A stretch of 64,000 nt of DNA from Cucumis sativus (lineage: Eukaryota > Streptophyta > Magnoliopsida > Cucurbitales > Cucurbitaceae). How positions within the stretch are numbered: position 1 is the first letter of the stretch; each line of letters starts with the position of its first letter. The DNA is taken from positions 25,098,075-25,162,074 of the forward strand of contig NC_026658.2 in assembly GCF_000004075.3 (NCBI RefSeq), read 5' to 3'. Below the pieces are notes generated by a model. The model saw nothing but the letters and a program-made list of their open reading frames with translations. It did not search any database and was not told the DNA's origin. The translations under genes were made by a program, and so were the position numbers. Positions 35,356 through 48,368 of the stretch are shown one piece after another.

Positions 35356-37490
35356 CACTTTTTTAAAGGAAACACTCCGAGGGAACAGAAAAGCTGATGT
35401 TATTTGTTTCTTTAAATCTCTAAAATTATAGTTCTCTAAAACTATAGTTCCATAGAAACATAACTAAAATCTAGAGAAAAATAGTTTAATTAATTTGTCA
35501 CAAATGGGGAAAGAAAAACAATTTAACCATTTGAGTTCTTAAGCTTTTAAAATTTGGGTCATGTCCTACCCTGTTCTTTTAATGAATTGATGGCCTGGCG
35601 TGGGATGTGTTAGTTAACTTCTTTTTATTTTTTGATTTCTCGTTACTTTTTTGTGTATGCCATGAGCATAGTTCATATGTGGCCACAAATGTATTACAAT
35701 TTACTTAGAAACCACTGTTTTCTAAAGCTTTAGCAGTATATATGTGGAACATTTTTAGTACTTTTTGCAGTACCTCCTACTTCCATTTAGCATTTGAGAC
35801 ATTATAAGTACATTTCCCATATTGTTTTTTTTAATTGCTTATAAGAAAAGTGTCCCAATTAGGCAATTACCAATCCCATCAAGTGATGAAAGTATTATTG
35901 CTGGCCCAAGACCACCCTGGTTTTATCTAAATGACTAAGTGGGGTGCAGGTCAAGACTGTGACAAAGCTTTCCCATTCCATCTTTTGAAACTAAAAATCC
36001 ATCATTTTGATTCAATCACTCTCTTATTTTTATATTCTTCTTTACATGCCCTGGCCCTATCATACCATTATCCATTACTTTCTCACATTCCCCATTTTCA
36101 TCTCCATCCCCATCCCCATCCCCATCCCCATCCCCATCCATACATCCACATGGGAAAAGTCTTGTCTCTAGAGTTTTTGCACATTTGGATGCTACTACCG
36201 TACTATCAAGAGGATTAGCTACCAAAGGTATCTATCCAGCAGTAATCCTTTAGATGGAGTAGAACTTCCTTTTAGCGCCTAAATTTGGAAGTATACTAAG
36301 TTTTGAGCTAATTGATTTCTAAATTTCTGAAAGTTACATTTGTATTTGTACACTCATGCTGACTTGTCTCTGATGTTAACTTTCCATTAGTTTTCTTTTT
36401 CTTTTTAATTAATTAATTTAAAATAATCATGTAACAATTTTTTAATTAATTAATACAAATATATCAAAATTTCAAAATCTATCCATTGATTCATTAATTA
36501 CTGTTTTGAAAACTATCCTTTTAGATTCATGAATTGAAAATAAACTCAAATGATTGACCGTGGGGATTGAAATCTCAAGAATACGAGTATAAAATCTTGG
36601 AGTCCAATGAAATTGAATCTAAACTCACAAAGTTGAGTATAAAAAGGTAAGATTTAAATACCAAGATAAAATAAAAATATACTCAAAAGTCAAAACTGAA
36701 AAAGATAATTTTCCCTATAATTTAATATTGCTGTTGCTGGTGGGACAAATTCACAATTTGCTCAAAGAAAATAAAAATAAAAAAATAAAAAAAAAATTAA
36801 AAAATAAAAAACGGAAAAAAACCCGCCTTTTGTCTCTTTCTCCCACCATTTACGACAAAACTGCCTTCACGAGAATCTTCACTTTCCTTGCAGATCCATG
36901 CGTATAAGAATATTTCTATGTGTAATGAAATGAACGATGTACATAGGATATAATTCTTTGCCTTTAAAATTGGAATATTACGGACTTGCTGTCTGGAAGT
37001 GTCTGTATATGATTAAGAATAAGCTGTCTCTTTTCCCATCTTGGGCGTACTGGGATGCCAATTTATAATATACACTATTAAATAGATTAGTACAATCGTG
37101 GAAACTTATGATCATCTCTGAAAATATAACGTCTTCAGTTCTACCCTTCCTTTTTTAGGGGTTGTAGAAGAAGAAAAAAGCTGCCACTAATTGAGATGGG
37201 ATTGAGTTTTACTCTTCCACTGGGGCTTCTTTTGCTGCTGAGTTTGTTTAGTGTAATGTTTAGTTGAATTTTGTGTTAAATATTATGAAAAAGGAACTAG
37301 GGTGCAGAATATGATGAATTCTTCACCATCCAAACATTTCAACGATGCAGAATAACGAAAGAATAAAAAGGACTTCAATGGTCGCTTCATTATTTCCACC
37401 CCTCTAATCATTCGTGTACCGACAAAAAAGTACCAACCTTAGTGTAACTCCCACTGCCACCTCCCTTCCTTTCCATTTTCATTTCCCTAA
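35356..37490. other. Gap upstream of MAX1
   Basis: AT-rich to about 35900; then a pyrimidine-rich piece with a (CCATCC)6 repeat at 36104-36139; then AT-rich again. The last few hundred bases before 37628 are MAX1 promoter with a TATA-like TTATTTAAA at 37499-37507 and a CT-rich leader at about 37551-37610. No other gene seen. Confidence 0.5.
36104..36139 (+). repeat. (CCATCC)6 hexanucleotide repeat
   Basis: Six perfect CCATCC units in a row, an unusual hexamer microsatellite that should be length-variable between accessions. Confidence 0.95.
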
Positions 37491-37627
37491 CCTTTGCCTT
37501 ATTTAAACACAAATGAAACTCCACAACAAAAGTTAACTCAAACAGTCAGCGCACTCTCTCCCTTTCCCTTTCTCCTTCTTCTTCTCTTTCTTTTTCTCCC
37601 TTTTCCACTGCTTGGTTATCGAGAAAA

Positions 37628-39975
37628 ATGGACAATTTTTTTCAATCAATGGTAGCGAGTGTGCCTATGGGAGTGGGTACAATATTGTTCACGACGTTTT
37701 GCCTCGTAGGAGGGGGTTTGGTTTATTTCTATGGACCGTACTGGGGAGTGAGAAGGGTGCCTGGTCCACCAGCTATTCCGCTGGTCGGACATCTTCCCTT
37801 GCTGGCTAAGTACGGCCCAGACGTTTTCTCTGTCTTCGCCTCCCAATATGGTCCTATCTTCAGGTCAGTTTTCTGTTTTCATCTTCTGACTTTCCTATCT
37901 CAAAACTCCTTCATTTTTATGGTACTCAAACGACGTCGCTTGTCTTGCCTTAGCTTGACTGTGCAATTAGAGGGCTAGTGTAGGCATCATCTGATTCTGT
38001 TCACTTGCACGCTCGAAAAAATAGCCTTTTCTTTTCGTAAAACTGTGAACGTAAAAGGCCAAAATTTTCTATATATCCCCTGTAAATTTCAAACTCGATG
38101 GATGGCTGTGTGATAGACAAGGGGAATTTGATATCTATTGATGTGAAATGAAAAGGGAATAACAACATGTCAATATTCAATGATTTTAATCATATGCTAG
38201 TGGCCTAAGATTTTGATGGGATTGCACTATAGTTCGTTTTGCCGACGTTAAAAGTTACAAAAACATACAGTGATGAGTGGAAACCTCGGAAACCTGTGCC
38301 TAGGGAAGAAGTGTTGCTTTTGTTTGTATTAATGTCCAATTACTTTTAATCAAGCAGGTTCCACATGGGTAGGCAGCCATTGATAATTATAGCAGACCCT
38401 GAGCTTTGTAAAGAAGTTGGTATCAAGAAATTCAAGGACATCCCAAACAGAAGTGTCCCTTCTCCAATATCAGCTTCCCCGCTTCATCAGAAAGGTCTTT
38501 TCTTCACAAGGTACTTTCTCTCTTTTTCTTAAAAAGGAGAATAAAACATCCCATCTACTGCCTAATGACTAATTCATTTTACAGGGATGCAAGATGGTCG
38601 ACAATGCGAAACACAATCCTCTCAGTCTATCAGCCCTCTCATCTAATGAGATTAATACCTACTATGCAATCAATCATCGAAACTGCAACTCAAAATCTCC
38701 ATTCCTCTGTCGAGGAAGATATCCCTTTCTCTAATCTCTCCCTCAAATTGACCACCGATGTTATTGGAACAGCAGCCTTCGGTGTCAACTTTGGGCTCTC
38801 TAATCCACATGCTACCAAAACCACCAATGACCAAGACAGTAAAAATGATGAAGTTTCGGACTTCATCAATCAACATATCTACTCCACAACGCAGCTCAAG
38901 ATGGATTTATCGGGTTCCTTCTCAATCATTTTGGGACTACTTGTCCCCATACTCCAAGAGCCATTTAGACAAGTCCTGAAGAGAATACCATTCACCATGG
39001 ACTGGAAAGTTGACCGGACAAATCAGAAGTTGAGTGGTAGGCTTAATGAGATTGTGGACAAGAGAATGAAGTGTAACGATCGAGGTTCAAAAGATTTCTT
39101 ATCACTCATTTTGAGAGCAAGAGAGTCAGAGACGGTATCAAGGAATGTCTTCACTCCAGACTACATCAGTGCAGTCACGTACGAACACCTACTTGCTGGG
39201 TCAGCTACCACAGCATTCACGTTGTCTTCTGTTGTATATTTAGTTGCTGGACATCCAGAAGTCGAGAAGAAGTTGCTTGAAGAGATTGACAACTTTGGTC
39301 CATCAGATCAGATACCAACAGCTAATGATCTTCAACAGAAGTTTCCATATCTTGATCAGGTTAAGTCACATACACTATTGTTTTCGTTTTTATGTTTTTA
39401 GACCTCACACATGAAGGAGTTTCATTGTTTTCGTAATCAAATGAGTGCAGGTGATTAAAGAGTCTATGAGATTCTACACTGTTTCCCCTCTAGTAGCTAG
39501 AGAGACATCTAAAGATGTGGAGATTGGTGGATATCTTCTTCCAAAGGTAATTCAATGAAAAAAACCATCTGATGCATCTTTGTCTTCAAGCAACTTAGTC
39601 GATCAGTCTAACTAATTGAAAAACACTGCTTTGTGATGAGATTAGGGGACATGGGTTTGGTTAGCACTTGGAGTTCTTGCCAAGGATCCAAAGAACTTTC
39701 CAGAACCAGATAAATTTAAGCCAGAAAGGTTTGATCCAAATGAGGAAGAGGAGAAACGAAGGCATCCCTATGCTTTAATCCCATTTGGAATTGGTCCTCG
39801 AGCATGCATTGGTCAAAAATTTGCCCTTCAGGAATTGAAGCTCTCTTTGATTCATTTGTATAGGAAGTTTGTATTTCGGCACTCCCTCTCCATGGAACAA
39901 CCTCTTGAACTTGAGTATGGTGTCATTCTCAACTTCAAAAGTGGTGTCAAGCTCAGAGTGATCAACCGTAAATAG
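37628..39975 (+). CDS. MAX1: Cytochrome P450 CYP711A (MAX1), carlactone oxidase
   Basis: MAX1 is an endoplasmic-reticulum P450 that oxidises carlactone to carlactonoic acid, the step after MAX3/MAX4 in strigolactone synthesis; loss causes excess shoot branching. Exons: 37628-37863, 38358-38510, 38585-39359, 39451-39546, 39656-10 bases earlier, i.e. 39646-39975; 1590 nt, 529 residues, stop 39973-39975. The N-terminal anchor is about residues 14-37; the [13 protein letters not shown] hinge follows. I-helix reads [11 protein letters not shown], with Ser-Ala where most P450s have an acid before Thr-Thr, as in other CYP711A. K-helix ESMR, the PERF motif (KPERFDP), and the heme loop [11 protein letters not shown] with Cys474 are present. 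Length matches CYP711A. One copy only in the window. A TATA-like site lies about 125 bases upstream and the leader is CT-rich. It is convergent with the IQD gene, 560 bases apart. Confidence 0.96.
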
Positions 39976-40535
39976 AGGGCGTCACAATCACCACAGTTCC
40001 ATTATCAGATTGTATGCTAAGTATCGGTCATCAAAACAATGTCCACAGATGTTCATGTACGTTCCTAATATACAAATTATCATTTTAGGATTCGCATATC
40101 ATAATCATCAAGAAAACCATCTTTGTTGTTGGTTACTATTTGATGTTACATACACAGAATCATCTTTTGTCGAAAAGGACTCTCATACTTCATCCATTGA
40201 AAATGCAAGCATCTTTGCAAACGAATCAGGCACAGATAAGATCATTTTGACATTATTGTACTGCACGTCTATTCCATCCAGATAAGATAAGCTTTGGCCA
40301 AGAGTTCTAAACAAAATTTGCAAAGTGGGGAAAAAATAACAAGATGAAAACTAATGAAGCTATAATACAAAGAACGAGGCATTCTCCACTGGACATGAAA
40401 CAAATACAACTCTACCGAAAATGTTACACAATTTTGATGGCAGGAATTAAGAAACAAGGCAGTGCAGAACTCTTCTAGAATTACCAAAACATGTTTCATC
40501 CCAAAGCTGATTTGAAAAAGCGAGCCGCAAATTGC
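39976..40535. other. Convergent 3' gap between MAX1 and IQD gene
   Basis: A 560-base spacer holding both 3' UTRs, so the transcripts may overlap at their ends. No repeat or RNA gene seen. It is less AT-rich than most gaps here. Confidence 0.6.
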
Positions 40536-42383
40536 TCACGACCTTAGCTTTGTTCCATTCTTATCCGACCGTGTTGGCATCATCAATGGCTTGAAGGGAT
40601 TGACTGATGAATCAGAGCCGGCACTGCTCTTAGAATCCCCATTTGAGAAAGCTGCTGACTTCTGAAGGAATTGATACTCATCCATCGACTGCCTTTGAAC
40701 TCGATGCGATAAATGACTATTTGTCTTCTGCTTCGCCTTTGTTGACTCTGTAAGGTTCATGTAACTTGGCCTACTGTAACTGCCATTCTCTGTTCTTTCA
40801 ATGGTTGAGAAAGCATGCCCCGATGCGGGAGTTGTAGACGTGCAGATTGAAGATGAAGCAGAGCTTTCATCATACCAAAAATCAGAACTTGGGCTAGAAC
40901 AAGAACGAGCTTGCCCACTTGAAGGAGGTTTAGCAGAAATCCTTGTTGATACATTGTTCTTCCTAACTTTCACCAAACCTGGTTCAGAACCTTTGGAATG
41001 TTTAGACACAACAGATTCTATACAGCTCTTTGAAGGCGGAGTGACATCAAATGATTCGGTGCGAGATTGTTCCATCAACCTTGTTTCCCATGGCTTCGCT
41101 GCCATCCATCTCTCCAACCAACTCCATCCCCAATTGTTCTTGTCGAACTCGTAATTCTTAAGAGCGTAAATCGAAGCATTTGTTCGTGAAGTTGAGTTTG
41201 GTATTGCCTTCAATTGCTGGAGAGCAAAAGATTAACAAGGAATAAACCCAATTGAAATATGCTTTCTCATAAGAAAAATCAACGATGGAAATGCAATCAA
41301 AAGTTTCTCATGTATACCTTTTGAACAAGAGAGTATGCAATTGCTCTCTCCCTCTTAAATGCTCCATCTTGCCTCATTTGTAACTTAGATTTGATATCTT
41401 CCAATGTCCCTTTGCTATCACACCAACCTTCCTGCAAATGAACCAAATTGTTATTCTCAAAGCCATCTTTGAACACACAAATCATAATAGCGCATTCCCC
41501 TTGTATTATGATAACCTCAGCTTGCTTCAAGAGATCGGCCTTGCTGCGATGTACGTTAAGCAATTGTTGTACGGCCTGCCCCTCAACTGACATCCTCACA
41601 CGACGTGCTCTGACGCGAGCTTGGACTCGAACCAGAGCCTGCATGCACCTCAGTGTAACAGCTGCCTGTTTCCGCACCAAACGACCCCTCACTAGAGCTT
41701 GAAGCCTCACCACTCCCTTCAAGGCCCTAAGAGCCCTCCTAGACTGCAAAATTTTCACTACCAAATCACTAAAAGAACTTGACATGGTGTCCTAATGCTA
41801 AGTTAGAGAAACAAACCAAACAGCCAAGGAACTAATCTTAACCAAGGAAACAAACTCTCACTAAGATTAACAAGCTTGAGAAGTGAACTTGATTCTAGTT
41901 TCATATCAAACACTTGGAAACTTAGTAGTATGAAGAGAAAAGGAATGTACCAAGAAACCACGAAATGCAGTTTGAATCCTAATTGCAGCCCATTCTTGGC
42001 GGACAACCCGGAAATTCCTCGGTGGAGCACGGAGGACAGTGGCAACAGCAGCAGTAAAAGAATCAGCGGCTCTAGGAGAATCAGAGCCTTCAGAAGCTGC
42101 TTTATGTCCACCTTTATAACCCTTCCAAGCAGTGCTCAAGTCCCCTGATGGACTCCTCCATAACTTCCATTTCTTAGTTTTAGTACTACCCAACTTCTCC
42201 TGTAAAAGCACAAACAAACAATCAACATTACCAACCTTTTAAAACAGATTATGGGCAATAACGAAAACAAAAACAAAAACAAAAACAAAAACAAAACCCT
42301 CCCAAAATTTAGCTCACTTTGTCTTCCTTATCAGACTTCCTCTGTCCTATAAACACCTTCATCCATTTCCCAGAACCCCCCAT
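40536..42383 (-). CDS. IQ67-domain (IQD) calmodulin-binding protein
   Basis: IQD proteins are scaffold-like proteins that bind calmodulin and locate to microtubules, membrane or nucleus; several shape cells and organs. Exons: 42383-42318, 42199-41951, 41743-41516, 41431-41318, 41216-40536; 1338 nt, 445 residues. Start [21 protein letters not shown] is typical of the family. IQ67 domain: first IQ motif [13 protein letters not shown] (about 93-105), then [20 protein letters not shown] and [16 protein letters not shown], with the intron inside the domain after the first IQ motif as is diagnostic for IQDs. An internal [12 protein letters not shown] and [16 protein letters not shown] follow, then a Ser-rich, basic, disordered C-terminus ending [14 protein letters not shown]. 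Isoelectric point should be basic. It lies tail to tail with MAX1; in Arabidopsis I recall IQD6 next to MAX1, so this is probably the IQD6 orthologue (inference). Confidence 0.94.
42264..42297 (+). repeat. (AAAAAC)n repeat in IQD intron 1
   Basis: Five or more perfect AAAAAC units inside the first intron of the IQD gene. Confidence 0.9.
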
Positions 42384-44735
42384 CAAATCAGAGAGTAAAC
42401 AGAGCAATGAGTAGTATCAAATGTCAAAACTTTAGAGGCAGTGGTTGATTCTAAGAAGAGAAAGAAAAAGAAAAACCCAAGCTTTTTGGGTAGTAAGAGA
42501 GGGAGAAATGTTGGAATGTTAGAACTGAAATGGAAAATTCAAAAACTTTGTGGGTGGTGGGGAGAGAAAGAGAAATGGGTTGAGTTTAGTTTTGTGGGAA
42601 AGTGGAGCAAATTCAAGTGAGATTCATCGATAACCAACGACTGCTTCGCATTTGAATTTCAAAAAATTAACAACGCTGCTCACTTAGTGGGGTTTCCTCC
42701 CGCTCGATTTCATCACCCCATAAACTTCTCTTTTCTACCCTTCGATTTCTGCTATATTTCCAAACTAACTCAAGGCTATTTTTGATACTTCACTTTGAAA
42801 AACTAGAAGGTGTGTATATATATATATATCATGAAAAGGCACGCTAAGAGGGCAGGGTTATTGGTTAGGGACCAAAAGCCAATCTGACAAATCTTCCTCT
42901 AAACTAAGTTTGTATTAATTCCTTTACTGAAATCCCCACCGTCCGATCCTACCCTTCCTTTGGAATCCAATGCTCTATTTAAATTCTATTTGAATTTCCA
43001 CTCTCTCCTTCTAAAAGTTTCACTATTGTTTCTTCTCTTTTGTTTTTACATTTTCATCCAAAATTATCTCTCTTTTTTTTCATATATTTATAAAATAATA
43101 ATACTGAGAAGTTATTGATAATCAGCCATTTGTTTTTGTTACATCACAAACTTTGTAGCTACTCCTACTAATTTTGTTTTAATTGATAAAATAAAATATC
43201 ATAATTTATAGATCATGATACATCACTACTTGTTTGTCAATACTAGATACTATTATGTTTTATTAGTGATAGACTCATACCTTTTATTATATTTGTTAAT
43301 ATTTTGGTTCATTTTTCTATATCTAATAATAATTTTGTGATTTAATCATTGTAAAGTTTTACATACATTTGAATGAAATTTACATTCATTCATGACTAAA
43401 TACGAAGAATTTCAACTTGACATGTAACTAAAAGTTGTTAGGACTTCATATCTCTTATTTTGACACAAATTTACTAATTCTCACGTAAAATTAAGGTACG
43501 ATTTTTTGTGTTCTTTCTGAAATCATAGAGATAACCGTGTTTTATCTTTTATATTCCAAAACTTGAAAAAAGTGAAACCCAAACGATGAATTTGTTCTTC
43601 CTCTAACTAAAGGAAAATGTTGGAAAATTTGACATTCAATAGCAGCCATAAACCAATAGCAGCCATAAACCAAAGAAAAGACAAACCCTAGGTGAGAAAA
43701 GTCTTGTGATAGAATACATTGAAGAATTTCAAATCCATAATCACAAACCAAATCAAAGACAAACTCATAACTAATTTTATATACGATGAAAAAAAACATC
43801 AGAGTATTCCAAGCCATAGGAAAAAACGAAACATATTTAGAATATTTTGATTTTAGAAAAGTATAGAAAAACAAGTATGAAGAAGAAAAGAAATCATACT
43901 TTTAAAAATGGTTAAAAAGGTGAAGAAGAGTCAATATCTTTTTTTCTATTATTTTTTACAAACTATATTCCACGTCATATAAATTAATTTTTTTAAAAAA
44001 AAAACAATTAACGTCTGACTTACAAACTTGGTTTTGTTTTCCTTTGAAATGTCCATTTTTGTCCTTATCGAATACACCAATAAAAGTAAAACCTTTTCTA
44101 TTTCAAAATTCAAAATTATATTTTATGCATCATAACAAATTTATTAAATATCACTTTCATAAATAAATAAATAAATATCCCATTTGTTATATTAAAATTG
44201 ATTTTTTTAAAAATAAAATATTATTGGTCTGAGGATTGATAAATCTCAATTGGACAGCGAGCTGAGATGGTAACATCTGAGTCGACCAATCGTCAAAATA
44301 ACGCGAAATCCAACGGCACCTGTGTTTTCTTAAAATATTGTAATCATTTAAGTATAATAATTTACAATAAATAAAAATTATGATTTGGTAACAAATTAAA
44401 TTCGTCGGTAAATGTTTTATTCTTTTTCTTGATTTGTTTTCATTTGGTTGTTTGTTATGTCATTTTTATAATGAAGTCAAATTGTTCATACTTTAGTTTA
44501 CTTCAATACTACATTGGATCTCTTTTAAGTATATTGTTAACAAATATTTGATTTTTAATTACTTAAATGAACTCATGATAACTTTTTTAAGTGTAAATTT
44601 TGTTCATTCATCTTTTTAGTATTGTGTTTAATAATAAAGTGGGGACGAAAACTTTCATTTATATTTAACGCATATTCTATTCCATTTTTATATTTATTAT
44701 TTTAACTATTTTAAATAGAAATTGCAATGGAGGAC
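42384..44735. other. Gap upstream of the IQD gene
   Basis: The part next to 42383 is leader and promoter of the IQD gene, with a (TA)n tract near 42812-42829. Further right it is AT-rich. 43130-43340 weakly resembles the MITE family at 44741. A 17-bp tandem pair lies at 43637-43670. A 110-codon minus-strand frame at 43542-43874 is Phe/Tyr-rich and looks non-coding. Confidence 0.5.
43637..43670 (+). repeat. 17-bp perfect tandem duplication
   Basis: CAATAGCAGCCATAAAC occurs twice head to tail without a mismatch. It looks like a recent slippage or fill-in event. Confidence 0.9.
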
Positions 44736-44740
44736 TATTT

Positions 44741-44940
44741 TAGCAATAATAATTAAGGATATAGCAACATTTTTTAAAAATTGCAAATATAACAAAAATA
44801 TCACTGATGGACTTGTATCGCTGATAAACTTCATATGGTATATCAGTGATAGACCAATATTTGCAACATGGTCTATCAGTGATAGACTTATAATTTTTTT
44901 AAATTGTGCTATATACTTAATTAATTTGAATTTAATTGCT
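44741..44940. mobile_element. MITE-like palindromic element, copy 2
   Basis: Left half AGCAATAATAATTAAGGATATAGCAACATT and the right half are imperfect reverse complements. The middle holds three related TATCAGTGATAGA-type palindromic cores (TATCACTGATGGAC, TATCAGTGATAGACC, TCTATCAGTGATAGAC). About 200 bases, no coding. It matches copy 3 at 46683-46885 in order and spelling, which shows a dispersed family. Confidence 0.6.
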
Positions 44941-46680
44941 AAATTTGCAACTATCCCTATTTTAAATGATAGAACTTTTGAAGACTTATTAAAATTTTGT
45001 TTATGTTTGTTATGATAGAGATAGACATAGATGGTTGTGTATAGCTGTCAAATATAGATAGAATGTGATATTTTGTAAATATTTTAATTATAACAACGGT
45101 TTTTTTTTAATAATTTTGAATTTTAAAAGAAAAAGAATAAAGAAGATATTGCCAAGGCCATAAATGTTTATAGTGACCTAGAAAAAGGTAAGCTAAATTT
45201 TGGTGTAACTTTTTCCCTTACTACTTATGCTACCACTCTATTGTCATTTACTTATTAAGTTTGGATTGGATTCACGCTCTTTTACAAACATATATTTTAG
45301 TTTCTAACTTTAAGAAGAAGAATAAAACTCGTAATTTTATTTTTATTGTTGTTTTTATCGAAACCCATGATATTTGAAATTTGATGAATCCGATAGTCGT
45401 GTTGGTTAATGTGTGTATAGTCTATCCATTTACCGTACAAATGATATCAAACTATATTGAAAAAAAAACAATTATTTACTACAGTTTAAGCATTCAAATT
45501 TTATTTTAAATTTTTGAAGATGAAAATGAAACAATAACGATGTTATAGATAAATTTAAACTTGGACGAAACAAATGAAAAGAAAAAAAAAAAGAGAATGA
45601 GAAAACTAAGTATACAATGAAAGTAGTCATTATTATCGGTATTGGACTAATAAAATAGAATCATAGATTAGAATGAACAGTGAACACTATATCAATATCT
45701 CTGTTACTATCTCCCTAAAATGCTAACAAAACTTGACGACTTATTATTCAAATATTAATATAAACAAAGTTTAGATTTCTAGAGCATTTTTGTTCTTTTT
45801 CATTATTTTGAATATCTTTCACCACTTTAGAACTCTAATATGTTCCCTTCGACTTCTTACGTTATAACAAAAGAAATATTGTTGTAACCTAAAATTTAAC
45901 TTAGATGTTAAGCAAATGTGTTACAAACAATAAAAACAATAGAATGGCTTTTGAAAAAAAAAAGATTTAATAAAGATTTCAATCACATTAAGTCTCAATA
46001 CATTGCATTAAACTCATAATTCTAAAGGTACCAACGAAAAAAATAGCAATAAATGCTGACAAAATGAGAGAATTTAGTGTCTTTTTATTCCCCACATTTA
46101 CTTCACATTTTTCATTTATTAAAAATACCCAACTCAACTGCCTCTGATTTTAAATATAAAGTACACTCTGTATTTAATTTTGCATCCCTACATATACTTT
46201 AAACCCAATTATAGTCTTTATCAAAATTAATTACTATTGTTGTTGTTATTATTAATTACTACTGTTCTGTATTTTAAATATTTTCTACATTTAAACCAAA
46301 ATTTTAAAAATAGAAGGATGGGTGAATCTTTTTAATAATGTTATTTTTAAAAATGATAAGAAAAAAAATGTTCAAATCGATACAAATCACAAATGAGTAT
46401 AAATTGACCATTGATCAATCGATCGATCAGTCTGTTCATATTGTTTTTAAGCCTTTGATTTTTTTTACCGACCGAATTTATTTTCTTATAATTTAACAAA
46501 GTGTAACCTATGTATCTTTTACAACGTTGAGTTTAAAAAATTTCTTGTGTGCATTAATCTTCATTTTTTATCCTCAAGATTATCCCTACTACCAATTATA
46601 AAAAATCAATTGTCTTCTAACATAGCGAAACTAATATATATTCAATAAAAAGAAAAAAAAGTAATTATAATTGACGGTAA
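44941..46680. other. AT-rich gap between MITE copies
   Basis: No gene or RNA found. A GATATTTTGTAAATATTTTAATTA stretch near 45067 may be a further remnant of the same repeat family. Confidence 0.45.
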
Positions 46681-46682
46681 TT

Positions 46683-46885
46683 TTAGGAATAATAATTAAT
46701 GATATAACAACATTTAAAAATAATTGCAAATATAGCAAAACTATCACAAATAGTCTATCAGTGATAAACCAATATTTGCAACGTGGTTTATTCTATCATG
46801 GGTAGAATTCGATAAATTTTGTTATATTTGTAAATTTTTTAAAATGTTATTATATATTTAATTATTTTAAATTTAATAATTAAAT
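46683..46885. mobile_element. MITE-like palindromic element, copy 3
   Basis: The left end TAGGAATAATAATTAATGATATAACAACATT and the right end AATGTTATTATATATTTAATTATT are inverted repeats of each other; the centre has GTCTATCAGTGATAAACC. Same layout as copies 1 and 2. Together they define a small non-autonomous DNA transposon family. Confidence 0.6.
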
Positions 46886-48056
46886 TTACAAGTATATATA
46901 TAAAAAAGTCAACATACCAAGTAAAATAGAATAATGAATTCTAACATTATAAAAATATATTTCACATAGAAGTGGTCTAATATATCCATTATAACCTTTT
47001 TTTTTTTTGTAAGAAAAATAATATATCCCATTAATGAGGAATTAGACAACCACTGTCATATGGCATTTAAAGTCAAATCTGAATAATTGGCATTAAGCCC
47101 TAAATCACATTTAAAAAAAAAAAACACATTATCTCCACTCAAAAACCATAATGACTTTGTTTAGTAATACCTTCATCATACCATTTTATGTATATATTAG
47201 TATTATAATCTTTTCCAACCTTGTCACACCCCCTACTAACTACCTATATACATATGTCGTATTACATAGACTTTCTATAAAAAAAACCCATTATCAAATT
47301 AGTATTCTCATCTTGACAATTAACGACAAGCAAAATATAATTTAAAATCTTATATAATAAGTTTGGATAGAATTAAGGTAAAAAAGGTTGAAGGGAATGA
47401 AGGGAGAAATTTGTAGTTTTTTTTTTTTTGGGTTAGAAAAGGGAATGATGTCACAGTTAGACAAAATGAGCTATGGGATAAATTATTGGGCATATGATAC
47501 AAAAATGATGGATCTTTTAATATAAAGAAACATCTATAAATCATTTTACGAAATCTCTTGCAAACGAAGAGATGGGACAAGAATTAATAATCCAACAAGA
47601 ACATAAAGAAAAATAAAAGAAGGAAAAAAGGAATAATCTTTAGAGGAAAAAGGAGGAGCCAAATTAAATGTAAAGCAGAGGAGCCAATGACAAATCATAG
47701 CGTGGCAAGGCAATTATCAGAATCTTAATCGATGATGATTATATTGTAATTGGGGTCCAATTGAATAGTGAAAAGTTTTAAATTTTACTCGATGCTGAGT
47801 CAACTCAAATATCTGTCACCTCTTTTCCTTTCTTCTACGATCAAAAAGCTTTGCTTTTAGAAGGATTTTTGAAGTGATTTGACTCGGGAAATTGAAGGGT
47901 AGTTTTCTTTTTATCTGTTTTAATTCTGAGTTCTCAGGTTTAATTTGGTTAATTAATTACACTGTGATTATGATCATTGATTGTGATTGGCAAGAAAATG
48001 GAGATGGGAATTAGAAGAAAAAGGTAATGGAGCCATGTGGGCTGCTCTTGCTTTGT
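46886..48056. other. Gap upstream of LOG8
   Basis: AT-rich DNA without a visible gene; long A and T runs near 47001 and 47420. From about 47640 the sequence becomes more complex, as expected for the LOG8 promoter. Confidence 0.5.
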
Positions 48057-48065
48057 TATATAAAG
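48057..48065 (+). promoter_or_regulatory. TATA box of LOG8
   Basis: TATATAAAG, a near-consensus plant TATA box, 304-312 bases upstream of the LOG8 ATG, followed by a pyrimidine-rich leader. A leader of about 270 bases would follow. Confidence 0.5.
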
Positions 48066-48368
48066 GCCCCCATTGCCATCTTCTGCCTTTCCCAATTCTA
48101 ATTCCCATTTTTGTTGAAGATCATACCCTCTTCTTGCTGTCTTTTTTGGGTAATGGTCCTGAAATTCTCTTTTGTTTTGTTTCTCCTTTTTTGGGAAGAG
48201 TTTCAGTTCTTCTTCACCATTTAAAAGGGGTGTTTATTATATATATACACACACTAAGCAGAAGATACTGCTGCTTCTGTTTTTCTTCTTTCCACTTACC
48301 CTTTTGTTAGTTTTTGCCTTTCCCGATGTTTCTTTTCGAATTATAATAAGGAACACTTGGGATTGTGA

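Noticed and set aside
37612-37809. Alternative frame over MAX1 exon 1
   Set aside because: Overlaps the P450 N-terminal exon in a different frame; MAX1 fits length, motifs and splice sites.
43542-43874. 110-codon minus-strand frame rich in Phe and Tyr
   Set aside because: Composition reflects A-rich DNA read backwards; no family features, and it spans a 17-bp tandem repeat. Treated as chance.
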